A stretch of DNA of 64,000 bases from Oscarella lobularis (taxonomy: Eukaryota > Porifera > Homoscleromorpha > Homosclerophorida > Oscarellidae). The stretch is from contig NC_089192.1 of the NCBI RefSeq assembly GCF_947507565.1, forward strand, positions 558,001 through 622,000, read 5' to 3'. The translations under genes were made by a program, and so were the position numbers. The first letter of the stretch is position 1, and each line of letters starts with the position of its first letter. The notes under the pieces were generated by a model that saw only the letters and a program-made list of their open reading frames with translations, made no database searches and was not told the DNA's origin. Positions 22,313 through 34,278 of this stretch are shown piece after piece.

Positions 22313-22410
22313 GCTTTGATCGACGCGAAGAAGCGCTTGGGTCTAAGAACTCTGTGTACCCGTTGCTCTGTGACGTCGCTAGGATTCCAAGGCAGCGCAC
22401 TTTAGCTGAC
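22313..22410. promoter_or_regulatory. 98-bp bidirectional promoter interval (SPEF1 / secreted lectin)
   Basis: The start codons of SPEF1 (-) and the F-lectin/sushi gene (+) are only 98 bp apart, so both 5' UTRs and core promoters must fit in or overlap this interval. No TATA box is evident. The role is inferred from arrangement. Confidence 0.45.
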
Positions 22411-25400
22411 GATGGAGGTCGCGAAATTTGGAGTTTTGCTCGCTGTTGCGATGGCGTTTGGTCATTACGTAAAAGCTAGTGAATCGGGTACAAAGGTCTA
22501 GTAACTCGTGTCCTCGTAATAAAGTTTCTCAGACGTGAAATTGGATCTCAACGCCGTTGGAGCTGTCATGGAATTTGGACTGAAAAGCCCGTTGCATGCT
22601 GAAAGTTACTATGGACTTGCTATTGATGGAGATTTAGACCCTGACTGGGCCAAGTGTGCGGCCTCAAATTTTGCTGAACAAACTGATATCTTGATCGATC
22701 TTCGAGGCATTTATCCTGTCGACCGCATTGCTTTATCATCGCGTCTTTCGTATGCCGCTGGTGCAGAAATATTTGTTGGAAATTCAAGTTTTGCGGAAAG
22801 AATCCAGACTCAATGTGGAGGCAAACATCCTGAAGGCGCCGATGGATCGTTTACTGAGTTTAGGTGCTCTACCACTGTTTGGATTCAGTACATACGAATA
22901 CGAAAATCTAGTAAAGGAAAATTTTGGGATTCATGGTCTTTGCAAATATGTGAAGTAGCTGTGCATCACCTTGGTTAGGTAGACAAAATCTCCAGAAATA
23001 AGGCTAATTTCCTTATTTGTAGATCATAAATATGATCTCGGTAGAATGAATGCTCAGCTGCAGTTTGAATTATCCGGACCATATCTAGAGGTTGGCAGTA
23101 GCTATGAGATGGCTACTGATGGTGAACTTGACAAGTGTGTCCAAAGCATTCAATGGAGTGGAGGGGAGACTGTATGGCTAAAGATTGACTTGAAGAGATT
23201 TTACTTTGTGACTAAGGTCTTGGTCCTAGCTCCAAAATCTCAGTCTGGCAAAGTGTACGTCAGTAACACGTTGGACTTTCTGATGATGACGAGATGTCAT
23301 CAGAGCGGTAATCACTTTCACTGCTCTGGGTCTCATCAAGTGCGTCATATAACTATTGTTATCAACAGTCAGAAGGGGGAAAGAAGTAAGGTGTGTGAAG
23401 TTGAAGTTTTCTACAAACAGGACCCCAGATTACCTTGTCAATATCTTCCTCATCTCCCGAATTCAACTGCAGTCACTGATTGGAAAACCGCGACGTACAC
23501 GTGCATCAATAATCGCGTTCCTGAAACCCAAACCATAACTTGTCAGAACGGACATTGGAGCGGAATCTTAGAACAGTGTAAACGTAAGGGCTCGGCAAAC
23601 GAAATTTTCAAAGCTCATTTTCTGCTTTCTAGTCAAAACATGTCCTGATCTTATTCATCCCATTCATGGCAAAATTACATTGCCGTTTGAAAAAAACGTT
23701 CGGGAGTACCGTTACGTATAGCTGTTCAACTTGCTATAGAATGCGTGGAAATAACAAAAGGCAGTGTCAGGTGGCAGACGACAGAAAATCTTTGAAGTGG
23801 TCAGGATCAGAGCCTACCTGCAGGGGTACCACCAAAATGATCTGGTAGGGACACATGTTTCCAGCGTTTATTAATTAGGGAGGGAAACATGTTTCCAGCG
23901 TTTATTCATTAGGTAGGGGAACATGTTTCTAGCGTTTATTCATTAGGTAGGGAAACATGTTTCCATTAGGTAGGGAAACATGTTTTCAGCGTTTTTTCAT
24001 TAGGTAGGGGAACATGTTTCCAGCGTCTATTTATTAGGTAGGGAAACATTTTTCCAGCGTTTAATCATTAGGTAGGGGAACGTGTTTCCATCGTTTATTC
24101 ATTAGGTAGGGAAGCATGTTTCCAGTGTTTATTCTTTAGGTAGGGAAACATGTTTTCAGCGTTTATTCATTAGGTAGGGAAACATGTTTCCAGCGTTTTT
24201 TCATTAGGTATGGGAACATGTTTCCAGCGTTTATTTATTAGGTAGGGAAACATGCTTCCAGCGTTTTTCATTAGGTAGGGAAACATGTTTCCAGTGTTTA
24301 TTCATAAGGAGTACGTACACGCCTGCCGGTATATATACACCGCCTGCCGGAATATATACACCGCCTGCCGGAATATATACACCGCCTGCCGGAATATATA
24401 CACCGCTTGCCGGAACATATACACCGCTTGCCGGCGGAGTACGTACACGCCTGCCGGTATATATACACCGCCTGCCGGCGGAGTACGTACACGCCTGCCG
24501 GTATATATACACCGCCTGCCGGAATATATACACCGCCTGCCGGAATATATACACCGCCTGCCTATATACACCGCCTGCCGGAATATATACACCGCTTGCC
24601 GGCGGAATACGTACACGCCTGCCGGTATATATACACCGCCTGCCGGCGGAGTACGTACACCGCTTGCCGGAATATATACACCGCTTGCCGGAATATATAC
24701 ACCGCCTGCCGGTATATATACACCGCCTGCCGACGGAGTACGTACACCGTTTGCCGGAATATATACACCGCTTGCCGGAATATATACACCGCCTGCCGGT
24801 ATATATACACCGCCTGCCGGCGGAGTACGTACACCGCTTGCCGGAATATATACACCGCTTGCCGGAATATATACACCGCCTGCCGGCGGAGTACGTACAC
24901 CGCTTGCCGGAATATATACACCGCCTGCCGGTATATATACACCGCCTGCCGACGGAGTACGTACACCGCTTGCCGGAATATATACACCACTTGCCGGAAT
25001 ATATACACCGCCTGCCGGCGGAGTACGTACACCGCTTGCCGGAATATATACACCGCCTGCCGGTATATATACACCGCCTGCCGACGGAGTACGTACACCG
25101 CTTGCCGGAATATATACACCGCTTGCCGGAATATATACACCGCCTGCCGGCGGAGTACGTACACCGCTTGCCGGAATATATACACCGCTTGCCGGAATAT
25201 ATACACCGCCTGCCGGCGGAGTACGTACACCGCTTGCCGGAATATATACACCGCCTGCCGGTATATATACACCGCCTGCCGACGGAGTACGTACACCGCT
25301 TGCCGGAATATATACACCGCTTGCCGGAATATATACACCGCCTGCCGACGGAGTACGTACACCGCTTGCCGGAATATATACACCGCTTGCCGGAATATAT

Positions 25401-27305
25401 ACACCGCCTGCCGGCGGATACGTACACCGCTTGCCGTAATATATACACCGCTTGCCGGAATATATACACCGCCTGCCGGTATATATACACCGCCTGCCGG
25501 CGGAGTACGTACACCGCTTGCCGGAATATATACACCGCTTGCCGGAATATATACACCGCCTGCCGGCGGAGTACGTACACCGCTTGCCGGAATATATACA
25601 CCGCTTGCCGGAATATATACACCGCCTGCCGGCGGAGTACGTACACCGCTTGCCGGAATATATACACCGCTTGCCGGAATATATACACCGCTTGCCGGAA
25701 TATATACACCGCTTGCCGGAATATATACACCGCCTGCCGGCGGAGTACGTACACCGCTTGCCGGAATATATACACCGCTTGCTGGAATATATACACCGCC
25801 TGCCGGCGGATACGTACACCGCTTGCCGTAATATATACACCGCTTGCCGGAATATATACACCGCCTGCCGGCGGAGTACGTACACCGCTTGCCGGAATAT
25901 ATACACCGCTTGCCGGAATATATACACCGCCTGCCGGCGGAGTACGTACACGGCTTGCCGGAATATATACACCGGTTGCTGGAATATATACACCGCCTGC
26001 CGGCGGAGTACGTACACCGCTTGCCGGAATATATACACCGCTTGCAGGAATATATACACCGCCTGCCGGCGGAGTACGTACACCGCTTGCCGGCGGAGTA
26101 CGTACACCGCTTGCCGGAATATATACACCGCCTGCCGGCGGAGTACGTACACCGCTTGCCGGAATATATACACCGCTTGCCGGAATATATACACCGCCTG
26201 CCGGCGGAGTACGTACACCGCTTGCCGGAATATATACACCGCTTGCTGGAATATATACACCGCCTGCCGGCGGAGTACGTACACGGCTTGCCGGAATATA
26301 TACACCGGTTGCTGGAATATATACACCGCCTGCCGGCGGAGTACGTACACCGCTTGCCGGAATATATACACCGCTTGCAGGAATATATACACCGCCTGCC
26401 GGCGGAGTACGTACACCGCTTGCCGGAATATATACACCGCCTGCCGGCGGAGTACGTACACCGCTTGCCGGCGGAGTACGTACACCGCTTGCCGGAATAT
26501 ATACACCGCCTGCCGGCGGAGTACGTACACCGCTTGCCGGAATATATACACCGCTTGCCGGAATATATACACCGCCTGCCGGCGGAGTACGTACACCGCT
26601 TGCCGGAATATATACACCGCTTGCTGGAATATATACACCGCCTGCCGGCGGATACGTACACCGCTTGCCTTAATATATACACCGCTTGCCGGAATATATA
26701 CACCGCCTGCCGGTATATATACACCGCCTGCCGGCGGAGTACGTACACCGCTTGCCGGAATATATACACCGCTTGCCGGAATATATACACCGCCTGCCGG
26801 CGGAGTACGTACACCGCTTGCCGGAATATATACACCGCCTGCCGAAATATATACACCGTTTGCCGGAATATATACACCGCCTGCCGGAATATATACACCG
26901 CCTGCCGGCGGAGTACGTACTGGTAGGGAAGCATGTTTCCAGTGTTTATTCTTTAGGTAGGGAAACATGTTTCTAGCGTTTATTCATTAGGTAGGGAAAC
27001 ATGTTTCCAGCGTTTTTTCATTAGGTAAGGAAATATGTTTCCATTAGGTAGGGAAACATGTTTCCAGCCTTTATTGATCAATAAAGTCCTCCGTATAGTT
27101 TTCCGTATGTTTAGTTGTTCACTGTGGAGACGCTCCAGTTGTTGATAATGCTATCGTTAAAGTCATATCAAAAGTCTGCGGTGGCACTGCGTCTTACAAG
27201 TGCAAAGGAGACGCGACGCTGTTTGGAATCTCGCATCTGTTTTGCAGTCCCGATGGAAAATGGCTGGGTACAGTGCCAGTATGTGCCAGTGTCCCTGGAA
27301 AGTAA
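22411..27305 (+). CDS. Secreted protein with two F-type-lectin-like domains and sushi domains
   Basis: A signal peptide (MEVAKFGVLLAVAMAFGHYV, start 22411) precedes a short intron. Exon 22533-22975 encodes a discoidin/F-type lectin-like domain (YYGLAIDGDLDPDWAKCA, ILIDLRGIYPVDRIALSS, ending LQICEVAVHH). Exon 23023-23583 holds a second such domain (ATDGELDKCVQ, VWLKIDLKRFYFVTKVLVLA, KVCEVEVFYKQ) fused to a first sushi/CCP domain (LPCQYLPHLPN, TYTCINNR, ITCQNGHWSG). A second CCP is at about 23633-23824 (TCPDLIHPIHGK, TVTYSCSTCY, EPTCRG). The next intron (23825-27113) is filled with tandem repeats. A third CCP exon (27114-27305: VHCGDAPVVDNAIVKVISKV, CSPDGKWLGTVPVCAS) ends in a stop after VPGK. 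Likely extracellular glycan recognition, by analogy with F-type lectins and complement-type modules. Splicing across the satellite intron is unproven; the gene could end earlier. Confidence 0.75.
23843..24300. repeat. 34-bp tandem repeat array (left block)
   Basis: About 13 copies of a 34-bp unit (ggtagggaaacatgtttcca followed by gcgtttattcatta), with point variants and some shortened copies. Each unit contains the perfect 14-bp palindrome ggaaacatgtttcc. The array lies in an intron of the lectin/sushi gene and resumes at 26921 after a different satellite. Confidence 0.95.
24306..26920. repeat. 21/24-bp compound minisatellite, 2.6 kb
   Basis: The array alternates a 21-bp unit (ccgcttgccggaatatatac plus one base) with a 24-bp unit that contains ccgcctgccggcggagtacg. 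The commonest higher-order period is 66 bp (21+21+24). The units differ at a few fixed positions (cgcct/cgctt, ggaat/ggtat), and larger blocks of about 390-480 bp repeat, as with the gtaatatatacaccgcttgc variants. Because both units are multiples of three and lack stops, several frames stay open for hundreds of codons on both strands. That is a consequence of the repeat, not evidence for proteins. Confidence 0.95.
26921..27075. repeat. 34-bp tandem repeat array (right block)
   Basis: Four to five more copies of the ggtagggaaacatgtttcca unit follow the minisatellite. The 21/24-bp array is thus embedded inside the 34-bp array, which means it arose or expanded within it. Confidence 0.9.
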
Positions 27306-27498
27306 CTTGGACGTATGTCTTTTTTTAGTGTATGTGTACTTGGGCCGTCATTCACGTGATGTCGCATGTTTTTCGTCGTTTCCGCATTCTGCGCAGCCCG
27401 ACGCCGCGTTTAGCGCCTAAAAAGTGACGATCCGAACCAAAAGTACAAACTATTCGATACACACTTTTCTTCTTTGTTAATTTATGTGTGTCGTTTAG

Positions 27499-27664
27499 TT
27501 ATTCACTGTGGAGACCCTCCAATCGTAGACAAGGCAACGCATAGCTTCACGTCAAAAGTCTGCTGTGGCGTTGCTACATACAGACCAATGTTAATGAAGG
27601 AGCACTCGATCATGCTAGGCAGCCGACACCTCGTCTGCAGTCCAGAGGGTCAATGACTGGAAAC
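27499..27664 (+). pseudogene. Damaged duplicate sushi exon
   Basis: This resembles the sushi exon at 27114-27305 (ttcactgtggagac start; VIHCGDPPIVDKATHSFTSK, HLVCSPEG), but the frame is broken near its end. After SPEGQ a TGA occurs where the paralogue has GKWL, and the downstream residues (LETRPVCV) need a shifted frame. It is either a decaying exon copy or an exon used differently at the 3' end of the lectin/sushi gene. Confidence 0.6.
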
Positions 27665-27764
27665 ACGACCTGTATGCGTCCACGTAGCTCATAAGTAAGA
27701 ACGGAGTCTTAGAATAATTTTTTGCTCTTGTTTTTATTAGTACAATTATTATCAATTTCTGATG

Positions 27765-28184
27765 TCAAGAAAAGAAGCTCTCGTTCATTTCGCTGGGCTG
27801 AAGGCCCATGTTCAATAGGGCACGATCTCGCAGTTTCGTTTTCTCCAGTTTTCTCGTCTGCTGGGCCTTCTGCGCTTCCAATATCTCCTCTATCGGTACC
27901 TTTTTCAGTTTTCTCGCCGGATGGTCGTCCGACTTGTCGTCGACGTCGTCGTACTCGCCCAAGAGGACGACGCTCTCGCCGCGCACGATAAAAATGCCCC
28001 GCTGAATGTCTCCGTACTCCGAATCGACGTGAATTCGTTCGATCGTGTCCTGGAGCAGCAGATTGGCGAACTGATCGATGCTGCGTAGGACGCCGATCAA
28101 CGTGCGCCCGTCTCGAAGTACGACGAGCAGTCGCTTATCGACTTCGTCGATGAGACTCGCCGTACCGGGAAGATATCCAGCCAT
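27765..28184 (-). CDS. LSM1: U6 snRNA-associated Sm-like protein LSm1
   Basis: This is a single-exon frame of 139 residues (human LSm1 is 133). The Sm1 motif is LLVVLRDGRTLIGVLRSIDQ followed by FANLLLQDTIERI, and the Sm2 motif is GIFIVRGESVVLLGEYD. The C-terminal helix (RKLKKVPIEEILEAQKAQQ) is typical of LSm1. LSm1 replaces LSm8 to make the cytoplasmic LSm1-7 ring, which binds oligoadenylated mRNA 3' ends and promotes decapping in P-bodies. The start codon lies 181 bp from that of NPC1 on the other strand. The lack of introns is unusual for this locus. Confidence 0.95.
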   Translation of the reverse strand: MAGYLPGTASLIDEVDKRLLVVLRDGRTLIGVLRSIDQFANLLLQDTIERIHVDSEYGDIQRGIFIVRGESVVLLGEYDDVDDKSDDHPARKLKKVPIEEILEAQKAQQTRKLEKTKLRDRALLNMGLQPSEMNESFFS

Positions 28185-28365
28185 GGATCAATAAATAAAT
28201 ATTCACGTGGGTATCGAGGTAGCACGCGGTTGGGCGTTTTCCCTAGAATCCCGTACGGTAGGGCAGGCACGAGTTGGAACCGACGCCGATTCGTCATTCT
28301 TCAGTTACGCATCGCTCGAGCGGCCGAGAAACCACGTCAGAGCCGAAAAAGAGTGCGACAGAACC
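28185..28365. promoter_or_regulatory. Bidirectional promoter interval (LSM1 / NPC1)
   Basis: 181 bp separate the divergent start codons of LSM1 and NPC1. The interval is CpG-containing and has no evident TATA box. A shared promoter is inferred from spacing. Confidence 0.45.
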
Positions 28366-31300
28366 ATGAAGACAATCGTCGCGCGCCTAATCGTCCCGTT
28401 CATCGCGCTAACAGTAAGAACCGACCCCCCGCGGCATCCTCAAGCGCGAAAACAAGCGCCACGGCACCAAATCGCTCTATTTTACCATTCAAAAAGCCGT
28501 TCATCTCGCGATCGTAGACGGATCACGTGCTGAGACCTCACACACACACGCGCCTCTCTTTTCGCACTCTAGATTCCTTTTTCGTTCGCCGACGAAGGCC
28601 ACTGCATTTGGTACGGCCAATGCGGTCCGGGCGCGCAAGGCATCGTCAACTGCGCCTACAACGGCACGGCGAAACTCCTCCGCGAGCAACCAAACGGCGT
28701 CGAAGCGCTCGCGAAATTGAAGGACTTTTGTCCGAATTTATACGAAGGAAACGACACGCGTACGTGCTGCGATTACAATCAGGTCATGGCGTTGACGACG
28801 CAGATGAACGTTCCCGAGCAATTTTTCAGGTATGGGGGTGGTCGCGTTGTTTGGGGTGGAAGGGAGGGACCGAATCACGCCACCGGAAAGAGTGGTAGCG
28901 AAGTCGACTTTCAGTCTTCCCATATCACGCCATTGAGAAATGGGGGCGATTGTCTAAGATTAGGATGTAGGTTAGAATAGCCTTTGGTACCCTGTAGCAC
29001 TGCGTCGAGTTGTGTCGTAATCTCAAGTTTACGAATTTGCGGCTTTTGGATTTCCGTCTCCCGAGTGTCACACCACCCGAAGAATGACACTTATTATTCA
29101 CGGAAGATCAAATTAGAGAGGAACCTTATATAATATAATTAGGATGTAGTCAGTAGAAAATGATGAAAAGTGAAAGCCTTAATACAGTCAGTTGTGACGT
29201 AATTCAACCATACGAACCTCCCCAATACGTTTATGCATTATTTCTTATTATTATTATTTTCTTCTCCTCTAGTCGTTGCCCAAGTTGCTGGTACAACTTC
29301 CGCGACGTCTTCTGCACGTCAACCTGCCATCCGCAGCAATCCCTCTTCATGGACGTCATAAAGACGGACTGCTCGAAAAAAGACGAACCCGCCTGTCAAG
29401 TGACTCACGTCGACTTCCGCCTCGACGCCACCTACGGCAACACGGTCTACAACTCGTGCCTCTACGTTCAATTTCCCTCCGGTCAAGAACGCGTTCTGAG
29501 CACGATGTGCGGCTCTCACACGGCGGACACGTGCACGCCTCAAGACTTCTTCTCCTATCTCGGCACGACGAACAACGGCTTCGCTCCCTTTCAAATCGAC
29601 TTCAAAATCGAGAAAAATCAAACGTTGCCTACGTATACTCGACGCTCCTATCGATGCAACGAGACGCTCAACGGCACCGATTGCGGCTTCGCGTGCGCGT
29701 GCGTCGACTGTCCGAGCGCCTGTCCGCCGCCTCAACCGATCCCCGCCTCCAAACCGTCCTTCGAGATATATCACATCGACGGGATTCTATTTATTATGGC
29801 GTGCATATACGGATCGTTCGTCGTGATATTTTTCATCGGAGTCGTTATTTCGTGTGTGGTCAAAAGACTCAATTCGAGACGGGAAGACGAGGAGGAGAAT
29901 TATGTTTCCTCTTCTCCCTACGGCGCCGTTTCGAATCCGTACGCGGCGCCGCACGAAGACGTTCAGCGTCTCCTGGGTTCTTCCGGATCGTCGGTCAACG
30001 GCGACGGCGACTCGTCGCGTCGCTCCCTTTCACCGGAAACCGAAGAAGAGATCCTGAATCGTGCCGGTTGTCTCGTGCGAATCGGTCTCGTCTTGGAGGA
30101 GAAACTGATGCTGTTCTTTCGCTGGTGGGGTCAGCTCTGCTGCGAGCATCCCTTCAAGGTGATTTTCGGTTCGATCGTCGTCATCGGCGCGTTGACGTGC
30201 GGCGTTCTGCGCGTTCAAATTACGACGGATCCCGTCGAATTGTGGTCCATGCCGACGAGCGAGTCGAGACTCCAGAAGGATTATTTCGACGAGCACTTTG
30301 GGCCGTTTTATCGAACGGAGCAGGTCATTATCACGGCGCCGAACGTTTCCGGATCGGAATATCTCGTGCAGACGGGGACGAATGTCTATAAGGTTTATTT
30401 TGGATCGGCTCTTCAGAAAAAAGTGTTAGATGAGGTAAGAGGTGCAGCCCAATAATTATAAGATATTTAGAGAGATGGGTTTTCTTTTTAGGTTTTTGAT
30501 TTTCAAGATCACATCATGAACATTGTTGGCAACTATACGACGGATAATGGCACTGTCATTCCCGTCGGGTTGAACGACATCTGCTTTCAGCCGCTTGCGC
30601 CTGATAACGACAACTGCGCCATAACGAGCGTTCTCAATTACTTCCAGAACAATCGGACCATCTTCAATCACGTACGCGGTTATCACGCCGCCGGGATATT
30701 CATAAAAATTGCGGATTATCACGATCATCTCATGTATTGCACTAGGTACATGTCTCCCTCTTCATTCCTCCCTTTGCTCTTTCACTAAAGAGCGCTTTCC
30801 TTTAGGGATCCGACGTCAGTCAATTCTTCGTATCTTCATGAATCGTGTCTAGGCAACTTTGGGGGTCCTGTCTATCCTAACGTAGCATTGGGTGGATATG
30901 ACGGTGAGATTAGGCCGTTGGGAGCCTGCGAGACGTCTATCTTTATCTGTCTTGTAGACTCGGGCACTGTTCCCGACTATGTGAGCGCGGAAACGCTCGT
31001 TCTCACTTTCACCGTGAACAATCACTTGGATAAGAAGCGCAACGCCAAGGCAGAAGCGTGGGAAGCAGCGTAAGATTATAAACGTTAGAAAAAAAAAAGA
31101 AAAATGAAATAACAATCTCCTTAGATTTTTGGACTACGTCCAGAATTACCACAGTGACCTGATTCATATCTCCTACTCAGCCGAGGCAAGAAAAATTACA
31201 ATTATTTAAACCCGAATTAATTTTATATACAGAGATCCGTGGAAGACGAAATCGATCGAGAAAGCGCCTCTGACGTCCTTACCATAGCAATCAGCTATCT

Positions 31301-34273
31301 CCTCATGTTCATCTACGTTGCATTTTTCCTCGGTCACATCAGCTCCGCCGATAGACTTCTCGTTAGAACCACCCTTTATTATTTTCCTTCCCGAGACCCC
31401 TTCATATATTCCTCTAGATTGATACTAAAATCTCTCTTGGCTTGGCTGGGGTTATCATGGTCTTAGCCGCCGTCGCCGCATCGATTGGTTTATTCAGTTA
31501 CCTCTCCATTCCCCTTACTCTGATCGTCGTCGAAGTGATACCCTTCCTATGTCTCGCTGTCGGCGTCGACAATATATTTATCCTCGTTCAAGCGTTACAG
31601 GTGGGGGCAGAGTACTGTGTGATGCCATTGGATGATTAGGCGAGGTCTTTAGCGCGACGTCGCCGATCCCGGGGAGACGCTGGAGCAGCAGGTGGGCCGC
31701 ATTCTCGGTCGAGTTGCGCCGAGCATGCTATTGACGTCTATTTCCGAATCACTCGCTTTTGGATTAGGTAGATTTTCATATTAGTCACCTATAAGGATTT
31801 CAGTTTTTTTTCCTGTGTGGGGTAGGGGCTTTGACGCCTATGCCGGCTGTGCGCAATTTTTCGTTATACGCAGCTGTTGCAATATTTCTGGACTTTCTTC
31901 TACAGGTTAGTCTATCCCAATAGATATTTTGTATGTAATCGTAACATCTTATTGTTTCTATTTTAGGTGACCTGCTTTGTTGCTTTGCTGTTTCTCGACA
32001 CGAAGCGACAGCAGAAAAAACGCTTGGACATTGCGTGCTGCGTCAAAATTAAATCGGCCAATGACTTGCAGTCCCACACAAAAGGCATCGTCTATCGTCT
32101 CATAAAGAAATACTACGCCCCGTTTCTCATGAATGGCATCGTACGCGTCTTCGTGGTAAAGAAAAAAAAAGAGCAAGAGAAAAATAATCAACTTTAATTT
32201 TCTCTCTTCTCAGATGGTTCTTTTTACGGGACTTTTTGCAGCCAGCATCGTCGGCATGATGCACCTCCACGTCGGCTTAGACCAGAAACTTTCATTTCCA
32301 AAGGATTCCTACCTTCAGGATTACTACAGCGACATGGCGAAGTATCTCAGTACGGGCCCTCCGCTTTATTTCGTCGTCAAAGGCGGCATCGACTATCGGA
32401 AGCCGGAAGAACAGAATAAAATCTGCGGTCTTCCCGGATGTAACAATAATTCCATAGTGCAACAGCTAACTCATTATTCGGAGATAAAAGACTAGTAAGT
32501 CACGGGAGTGCAGAGTCGGGGAGGGAGCGAAAAAAAAACCCGTGATTACCAAAGTAGTGGTCTCGATTACGTAGTGAAGATATCCTATTGAATTAAATAA
32601 GCATATGAGGAATTGTCGGGGCTCTGGGATTTGGATTCTATTAGGAGAGCTCGTCCTTATGCGTTTTCTCTCTTGTAGTTCGACGATAGCATTGGCGCCG
32701 AATTCTTGGCTGGACGACTATCTGTCGTGGGTCAGTCCCCAGTCTCAATGCTGTCGCGTATTCAAAGACTCTAAGGACTTTTGCTCGACGTATAACTGTA
32801 AGAGTATATCGGTTTGGTGTTAGGCGCCCCCGTGGACTTGGCGTTTTTTACAGATCCTCTCAATGATCCCAATTGCACCAAGTGTCTTCAGCCGAATGAC
32901 CTCCTCACCTGTTTCAGTCCGCACGAGGATCAATTCATGCACTTTCTAGACTTGTTTCTGAAAGATAATCCCAACGTTCACTGTGCAAAAGGGTGAGTCC
33001 GATGACGTAGGATCAATGCCAAAGAGACAATGTCTCGTTTCTAGTGGCCACGCTGCCTATCAATCAGCCGTCGATTTGGGTCCACTTCCAAATAAGACTG
33101 CCAATCAGGCTATAGAAGGTAGGGTATTTTTGATTTGTTTAGCTTGAATTAGAATGCCCCTCCCTTTAGCTACTTATCTCATGACGTATCACACCGTACT
33201 CAAAGACGACACCGACTACATTCAAGCGATGAAAAGAGCGCGAGAAATCGCGCAGAATCTTACTCAATCTCTAAATGGAAGCTCGAGCGTTTTTCCGTAC
33301 AGGTAAAGGCAGAGAGAGGGAGGTATTACTAATACATTATTTATTTGGTATTTTCTCTAGCGTTTTCTACGTGTTTTATGAGCAGTATCTTTCTGTGGCT
33401 CCCTCGGCTGCATTCAATTTGGGCATCTGCGCTGGTAAGGCCTTCTCCCCGCCCCTTGCCGTTATTTATTGGATTATTAGTGGCAATCTTTATTGTGACA
33501 TTTATTCTGCTCGGCTGCAGCGTCATGTCGGCGTTCACTGTCACCCTAACCGTCGCTATGATCGTTGTGGATATCATGGGAATGATGTGGGCGTGGGGAA
33601 TTTCCTTCAATGCCATATCCGTCGTCAATCTCGTCATGGTAGGCCAATATGGGAGAGAAGAAAAGGGCATTCTCAGTAATTATGTCTAATTAAGGCGACG
33701 GGAATAGCGGTCGAATTCTGCGCGCACATCGTACGCGCCTTTGCGCTGAGTCGCGCCAAGGGGGCTGAAAGACGAGCACAAGCAGCACTCTCAGAAATGG
33801 GCTCATCAGTAAGAGAAACTAACACTTGTGTTCCTAGACTCGAATTTTTTTTTCTTCAGGTTCTCAGTGGAATCACTCTGACCAAGTGCCTCGGTATCAT
33901 CGTTCTCGCCTTCTCCAAATCTCAGCTCTTCGAAGTTTTCTACTTTCGAATGTACCTCGGCATCGTCGTCTTCGGCGCGACGCACGGCCTCATCTTCCTC
34001 CCCGTCCTCCTCACCTACATCGGCCCATCGGCCATGCCGTCCCCCGAGTCCGTTTTGAAGAATTTACCCGTCGTCGAGCGACGACAGCGATCTCCGTACT
34101 CGCCTCGCTCGGGAACCAGCCCACTTATTCATTCTCCTACGAGGGTTCGTAGTCCGCCGGCGTCTTCGCCGCCGCGGATCCAACCCTCAGAGACATCGGC
34201 ACTTTATCCGAAGTTGCCTCAACCTGCGGAAATTCCGCGAGAGCGTTCGAGACGCGTGCAGGCGGGGCAATAG
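28366..34273 (+). CDS. NPC1: NPC intracellular cholesterol transporter 1
   Basis: About 20 exons are joined by short introns. A signal peptide ([16 protein letters not shown]) leads to the Cys-rich sterol-binding N-terminal domain (about 28571-28828 and 29272-29720: [28 protein letters not shown]). Next are TM1 (29780-29860), the luminal domain (30110-31185: [32 protein letters not shown]), the sterol-sensing domain (about 31233-32150: [49 protein letters not shown]), the Cys-rich loop that binds NPC2 (32214-33300: AGPPVYF-like [26 protein letters not shown]) and the last TM bundle (33345-34040: [29 protein letters not shown]). NPC1 exports LDL-derived cholesterol from late endosomes/lysosomes. 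The cytosolic tail is long and Pro/Ser-rich and ends RRVQAGQ, without the vertebrate C-terminal dileucine LLNF signal. Intron 28829-29271 is the largest. Confidence 0.95.
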
Positions 34274-34278
34274 ACGTT

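Noticed and set aside
24231-26976. Very long open frames (up to 888 codons) on both strands
   Set aside because: They coincide exactly with the 21/24-bp satellite. Codon-multiple stop-free units force open frames in several phases, and the predicted proteins are pure repeats.
23843-27075. CRISPR-like array
   Set aside because: The 34-bp units are contiguous without unique spacers, and the DNA is eukaryotic. This is ordinary satellite.
28830-29271. Missing NPC1 exon in the 440-bp intron
   Set aside because: The protein joins directly (FF to RCPSCWYNF) as in other NPC1 proteins; nothing conserved is missing.
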